Notes under the pieces: generated by a model
Seen by the model: only the letters and a program-made list of their open reading frames with translations
Database searches by the model: none
What the model was told of the DNA's origin: nothing
Program-made: the position numbers and the translations under genes
Assembly: GCF_001425665.1 (NCBI RefSeq)
Contig: NZ_LMCX01000002.1
Location: 682,001 to 746,000, forward strand
Direction: 5' to 3'
Length of the DNA: 64,000 bases
Source of the DNA: Yonghaparkia sp. Root332
Lineage (GTDB): Bacteria > Actinomycetota > Actinomycetes > Actinomycetales > Microbacteriaceae
Part shown: positions 60,144-64,000 of the stretch, in pieces
Position numbering within the stretch: position 1 is the stretch's first letter
How the letters are laid out: each line of letters opens with the position of its first letter

Positions 60144-63100
60144 ATGGATCGCATCCAGCAGCAGCCCTACCAGCGGTTCTCGGGTGTTCCCGCCGCCCAG
60201 GGTCTCTACGACCCCGAGCGCGAGCGCGACGCCTGCGGCCTCGCCATGGTCGCGACGCTGCGCGGCACGGCCGGGCACGACATCATCCAGGCCGCGCTCG
60301 ACGCACTGCGCAACCTCGAGCACCGCGGTGCGGTCGGGTCCGACGCGGGAACGGGTGACGGCGCCGGCATCATCACGCAGATCCCCGATGCCTTCCTGCG
60401 CGCCGTCGCGCCGTTCGAGCTCCCCGCCGCCGGTCGCTACGCCGTCGGAACGGCCTTCCTCCCCATCGATGACACCGAGCGCGCTCGCGAGAAGGAGGGG
60501 ATCGAGGCGATCGCCGAGCAGGAGGGGCTTGCGGTCATCGGCTGGCGAGAGGTGCCCGTCGACGCCTCGCACATCGGCAACCTCGCCCGCGCCGCGATGC
60601 CGGCCTTCGAGCAGCTCTTCGTGCGCTCCACGCGATCGACCGCCGACGGTCAGCCGTTCTCGGGCGTCGCGCTGGATCTGCAGACCTTCCGGCTTCGCAA
60701 GCGCGCCGAGCGCGAGCTCGGCTCCTACTTCCCGTCGCTGTCGTGCCGCACCCTCGTCTACAAGGGCATGGTCACGACCCTCCAGCTCGAGCCGTTCTAC
60801 CCCGACCTGAGCGACGAGCGCTTCACGTCCCGGCTCGCGCTCGTCCACTCGCGCTACTCCACGAACACCTTCCCCTCGTGGCCGCTCGCGCAGCCCTTCC
60901 GCTTGATCGCCCACAACGGCGAGATCAACACCGTGCAGGGCAACCGCAACTGGATGCGCGCCCGGCAGTCGCAGCTGGAGAGCGAGGTCTTCGGCGACCT
61001 CCGCGACGTCTTCCCCATCGTCACCCCGGGCGCGAGCGACTCGGCCTCCTTCGACGAGGTCGTGGAGCTGCTGACCCTCGGCGGGCGCAGCCTCCCGCAC
61101 GCGATCATGATGATGGTGCCGGAGGCGTGGGAGAACCAGACCGACATCGACCCCGCGCTGCGCGACTTCTACGAGTACCACGGCATGCTCATGGAGCCGT
61201 GGGACGGCCCCGCGGCGCTCGTCTTCACCGACGGGTCCCTCGTCGGCGCGACGCTCGACCGCAACGGACTGCGCCCCGGGCGCTTCCTCGTCACCGATGA
61301 CGGCCTCGTCGTGCTCGCGTCCGAGATCGGCGTGCTCGACATCGAGCCGAGTCGCATCGTCCGCAAGGGCCGCCTGCGCCCGGGGAAGATGTTCCTCGTC
61401 GACACGGTCGAGGGCCGTCTCATCGAGGACGACGAGATCAAGTCGCAGCTCGCCTCCGCCGAGCCGTGGGGCGAGTGGCTCGACGCTCAGCGCATCAACC
61501 TGCGCGACCTCCCGGAGCGGGAGCACATCGTGCACACCCCCGCCTCGATCGTCCGCCGCCAGCGCACCTTCGGCTACACGGAGGAGGAGGTGCGCGTCCT
61601 CCTGGCGCCCATGGCATCGGCGGGGGCCGAGCCGCTCGGCGCGATGGGCTCCGACACGCCGATAGCCGTGCTCTCCGAGCGACCGCGCCTGATCTTCGAC
61701 TACTTCACTCAGCAGTTCGCGCAGGTCACGAACCCGCCGCTCGACTCGATCCGCGAGGAGGTCGTGACCTCCATGCGGCTCGGCCTCGGGCCCGAGCGCA
61801 ACCTGCTCACGGCGACTCCGCGGCACGCGCGGCAGGTCGTGCTCGACTTCCCGATCATCGACAACGACGAGCTCGCGAAGATCCAGCACATCGACTCGCG
61901 ACCCGGCAGCTCGCTCACGACGACGATCAAGGGCCTCTACCGCGTCGACAAGGGCCCGAAGGCCCTCGAGAAGCGCATCGCCGCGATGTGCGCGGAGGTC
62001 GACGAGGCGATCGCCGACGGCGCCGAGTTCATCGTGCTGAGCGACCGCGACTCGACCGCCGATCTCGCCCCCGTGCCCTCGCTGCTCATGCTCGCCGCAG
62101 TGCACCACCACCTCATCCGCACCGAGAAGCGCATGCAGGTCGGCCTTATCGTCGAAGCGGGCGACGTCCGCGAGGTCCACCACTGCGCCGTGCTGATCGG
62201 CTACGGCGCGTCGGCGATCAACCCCTACCTCGCGATGGAGACGGTCGAGAACCTCGTCCGCAGCGGCATGATCACGGGGATCACTCCCGAGAAGGCCGTC
62301 CGCAACGTCATCAAGGCGCTCGGCAAGGGCGTGCTGAAGATCATGTCGAAGATGGGGATCTCGACGGTCGGCTCCTACGCCGGCGCTCAGGCGTTCGAGG
62401 CCGTCGGTCTGAGCCAGGAGTTCGTCGACCGCTACTTCACCGGCACCTCGAGCGTGCTCGGCGGGGTCGGGATCGAGACGATCGCGGAGGAGAACGCCCG
62501 CAGGCACGCCCTCGCGTACCCCGCATCCGCCCCCGTGAACCCGCACGAGCGCCTCCAGACCGGCGGCGAGTACCAGTGGCGCCGCGAGGGTCCGCCGCAC
62601 CTGTTCAACCCGGAGACGGTCTTCCGCCTCCAGCACGCGACGCGCGAGAAGCGGTACGACATCTTCCGCGACTACACGCGCGCGGTCGACGAGCAGGCCG
62701 AGAACCTCATGACCTTGCGCGGGCTCTTCCGTCTCAGGACGGAGGACCGACGCCCCGTGCCGATCGACGAGGTCGAGTCGGTCGAGTCGATCATCTCCCG
62801 CTTCACGACGGGCGCGATGAGCATGGGCGCGATCAGCCCCGAGATGCACGAGACGCTCGCCGTGGCGATGAACCGCATCGGCGGCCGCAGCAACACCGGC
62901 GAGGGCGGCGAGAGCCCCGAGCGCCTCCTCGACCCCGAGAAGCGCAGCGCGATCAAGCAGGTCGCGTCGGGCCGCTTCGGCGTCACGAGCCTCTACCTGA
63001 GCCACGCCGACGACATCCAGATCAAGATGGCGCAGGGCGCGAAGCCCGGCGAGGGCGGGCAGCTGCCGGCCAACAAGGTGTACCCGTGGATCGCGCGGCT

Positions 63101-64000
63101 GCGCCACGGCACCGCGGGCGTCGGGCTCATCTCGCCCCCGCCGCACCACGACATCTACTCGATCGAGGATCTCAAGCAGCTCATCTTCGATCTCAAGCGG
63201 TCGAACCCGAGCGCGCGCATCCACGTCAAGCTCGTGAGTCAGTCCGGCATCGGGGCGGTCGCGGCGGGCGTCGCGAAGGCGAAGGCCGACGTCATCCTGA
63301 TCTCCGGCCACGACGGCGGCACGGGAGCCAGCCCGCTGAACTCTCTCAAGCACGCCGGCACCCCGTGGGAGCTCGGTCTCGCCGAGGCGCAGCAGACGCT
63401 CATGCTCAACAACATGCGCGGGCGCGTCACCGTCCAGGCCGACGGTCAGATGAAGACCGGCCGCGACGTCATCATCGCGGCGCTGCTGGGGGCCGAGGAG
63501 TTCGGCTTCGCGACCGCGCCGATGGTCGTCTCGGGCTGCATCCTCATGCGCGTCTGCCACCTCGACACCTGCCCCGTGGGCGTCGCGACGCAGAACCCCG
63601 AGCTGCGCAAGCGGTTCACGGGCACGCCCGAGTTCGTCATCACCTTCTTCGAGTTCCTCGCCCAGGAGGTGCGCGAGTACCTCGCGGCCCTCGGATTCCG
63701 GAGCCTCGAGGAGGCGATCGGCCACGCCGAGCTGCTCGACGTCGACCGCGCGATCCGGCACTGGAAGGCCGACGGGCTCGACCTCTCGCCGATCCTCTCG
63801 GGCCCCGCGTTCGACGAGACGGCCCCGCGCACCAAGCGCGAGGAGCAGGACCACGAGCTCGAGGAGCACTTCGACAACGAGCTGATCCGCCTGAGCGCCG
63901 ATGCCCTCGAGCACGGGCATCCGGTGCGCATCGACCTGCCGATCCGCAACACCGAGCGGGCGGTCGGCACGATGCTCGGCCACCACGTGACGATGAAGCA
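60144..64000 (+). CDS. gltB: Glutamate synthase large subunit, 3' end outside window
   Basis: 1285 full codons are present without a stop; the family is about 1500 residues, so the C-terminal beta-helix domain is cut off. N-terminal nucleophile is C31 ([15 protein letters not shown]) after a 30-residue propeptide. Class II amidase domain follows ([27 protein letters not shown]), then the FMN-binding synthase domain ([19 protein letters not shown]). The [3Fe-4S] cysteines are C1132, C1138 and C1143 ([16 protein letters not shown]). Makes two glutamates from glutamine and 2-oxoglutarate; the small subunit gltD is expected just downstream. ATG 60144 lacks a strong SD (GAGGACGG at about 60130). 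Confidence 0.97.
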   Translation, partial: MDRIQQQPYQRFSGVPAAQGLYDPERERDACGLAMVATLRGTAGHDIIQAALDALRNLEHRGAVGSDAGTGDGAGIITQIPDAFLRAVAPFELPAAGRYAVGTAFLPIDDTERAREKEGIEAIAEQEGLAVIGWREVPVDASHIGNLARAAMPAFEQLFVRSTRSTADGQPFSGVALDLQTFRLRKRAERELGSYFPSLSCRTLVYKGMVTTLQLEPFYPDLSDERFTSRLALVHSRYSTNTFPSWPLAQPFRLIAHNGEINTVQGNRNWMRARQSQLESEVFGDLRDVFPIVTPGASDSASFDEVVELLTLGGRSLPHAIMMMVPEAWENQTDIDPALRDFYEYHGMLMEPWDGPAALVFTDGSLVGATLDRNGLRPGRFLVTDDGLVVLASEIGVLDIEPSRIVRKGRLRPGKMFLVDTVEGRLIEDDEIKSQLASAEPWGEWLDAQRINLRDLPEREHIVHTPASIVRRQRTFGYTEEEVRVLLAPMASAGAEPLGAMGSDTPIAVLSERPRLIFDYFTQQFAQVTNPPLDSIREEVVTSMRLGLGPERNLLTATPRHARQVVLDFPIIDNDELAKIQHIDSRPGSSLTTTIKGLYRVDKGPKALEKRIAAMCAEVDEAIADGAEFIVLSDRDSTADLAPVPSLLMLAAVHHHLIRTEKRMQVGLIVEAGDVREVHHCAVLIGYGASAINPYLAMETVENLVRSGMITGITPEKAVRNVIKALGKGVLKIMSKMGISTVGSYAGAQAFEAVGLSQEFVDRYFTGTSSVLGGVGIETIAEENARRHALAYPASAPVNPHERLQTGGEYQWRREGPPHLFNPETVFRLQHATREKRYDIFRDYTRAVDEQAENLMTLRGLFRLRTEDRRPVPIDEVESVESIISRFTTGAMSMGAISPEMHETLAVAMNRIGGRSNTGEGGESPERLLDPEKRSAIKQVASGRFGVTSLYLSHADDIQIKMAQGAKPGEGGQLPANKVYPWIARLRHGTAGVGLISPPPHHDIYSIEDLKQLIFDLKRSNPSARIHVKLVSQSGIGAVAAGVAKAKADVILISGHDGGTGASPLNSLKHAGTPWELGLAEAQQTLMLNNMRGRVTVQADGQMKTGRDVIIAALLGAEEFGFATAPMVVSGCILMRVCHLDTCPVGVATQNPELRKRFTGTPEFVITFFEFLAQEVREYLAALGFRSLEEAIGHAELLDVDRAIRHWKADGLDLSPILSGPAFDETAPRTKREEQDHELEEHFDNELIRLSADALEHGHPVRIDLPIRNTERAVGTMLGHHVTMK

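Noticed and set aside
59622-63986. A 1454-codon open frame on the minus strand across lgt and gltB
   Set aside because: It is antisense to two clearly conserved genes, its translation is Arg/Ala/Asp/Val-rich without any family motif, and such mirror frames are expected at this GC content.

Overview
The window is 64 kb of high-GC, densely packed bacterial chromosome. Gene order and family types point to an actinobacterium: the series thrS-HIT / pdxST-yebC-ruvCAB-yajC-secDF-rel, the series rpsD-alaS-ruvX-mltG-aroECKBQ-efp-nusB-pyrR-pyrBC-carAB-pyrF-gmk-rpoZ-coaBC-metK-priA-fmt-rsmB-rpe, a cysteine-free CoaBC, a PriA without a Walker A motif, an mIHF-type domain and an HGxxPAAW small protein. 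A member of Microbacteriaceae is most likely, but that is an inference from synteny and protein style, not from a database search. Genes are mostly joined by 4-base ATGA/GTGA overlaps, GTG starts are common, and several -10 boxes sit 7-9 bases before a start codon (predicted leaderless mRNAs).

Layout. 1-1771: 3' part of thrS and a HIT-family nucleotide phosphorylase. 1782-5600: vitamin B6 block, with pdxY and a MocR/PdxR regulator on the minus strand facing away from pdxST. 5626-9293: a membrane protein of unknown function, yebC and ruvCAB. 9382-14844: yajC-secD-secF and the (p)ppGpp synthetase/hydrolase rel. 14831-17663 (minus strand): an AbiEi-like protein, a DUF349 protein and a membrane-anchored cyclophilin. 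17772-23510: rarA, rpsD with a structured leader and a strong terminator, a small membrane protein, alaS and ruvX. 23507-30020: mltG, the whole shikimate set aroE-C-K-B-Q except DAHP synthase and EPSP synthase, then efp-nusB. 30169-33029: an ssuBAC-type ABC importer inserted between nusB and pyrR. 33048-41748: the de novo UMP operon pyrR-pyrB-pyrC-(PH-like)-carA-carB-pyrF behind a PyrR-binding leader. 41745-50859: gmk (fused to an mIHF domain), rpoZ, coaBC, metK, priA, fmt, rsmB, rpe. 50906-53709: an FKBP and four histidine genes (hisE, G, F, I). 53706-58933: trpE, a Trp-associated membrane protein, an HGxxPAAW protein and trpCBA. 59012-64000: lgt and the first 3.86 kb of gltB.

How the genes work together: four anabolic pathways (PLP, chorismate to tryptophan, UMP, histidine) are interleaved with information-processing genes (recombination, translation, transcription) and the Sec apparatus. 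The parts most open to regulation are the pdxR/pdxS divergent promoter, the PyrR leader, the promoter of the ssu insertion and repeat-flanked promoters before efp and the DUF349 gene.

No gene-free stretch exceeds about 155 bases. I saw no rRNA, tRNA, transposon, integrase, phage gene or CRISPR array. No clearly new system is present; the most interesting items are the mIHF-guanylate kinase fusion, the pdx regulatory arrangement, the SD-sequestering PyrR leader and the ssu insertion.
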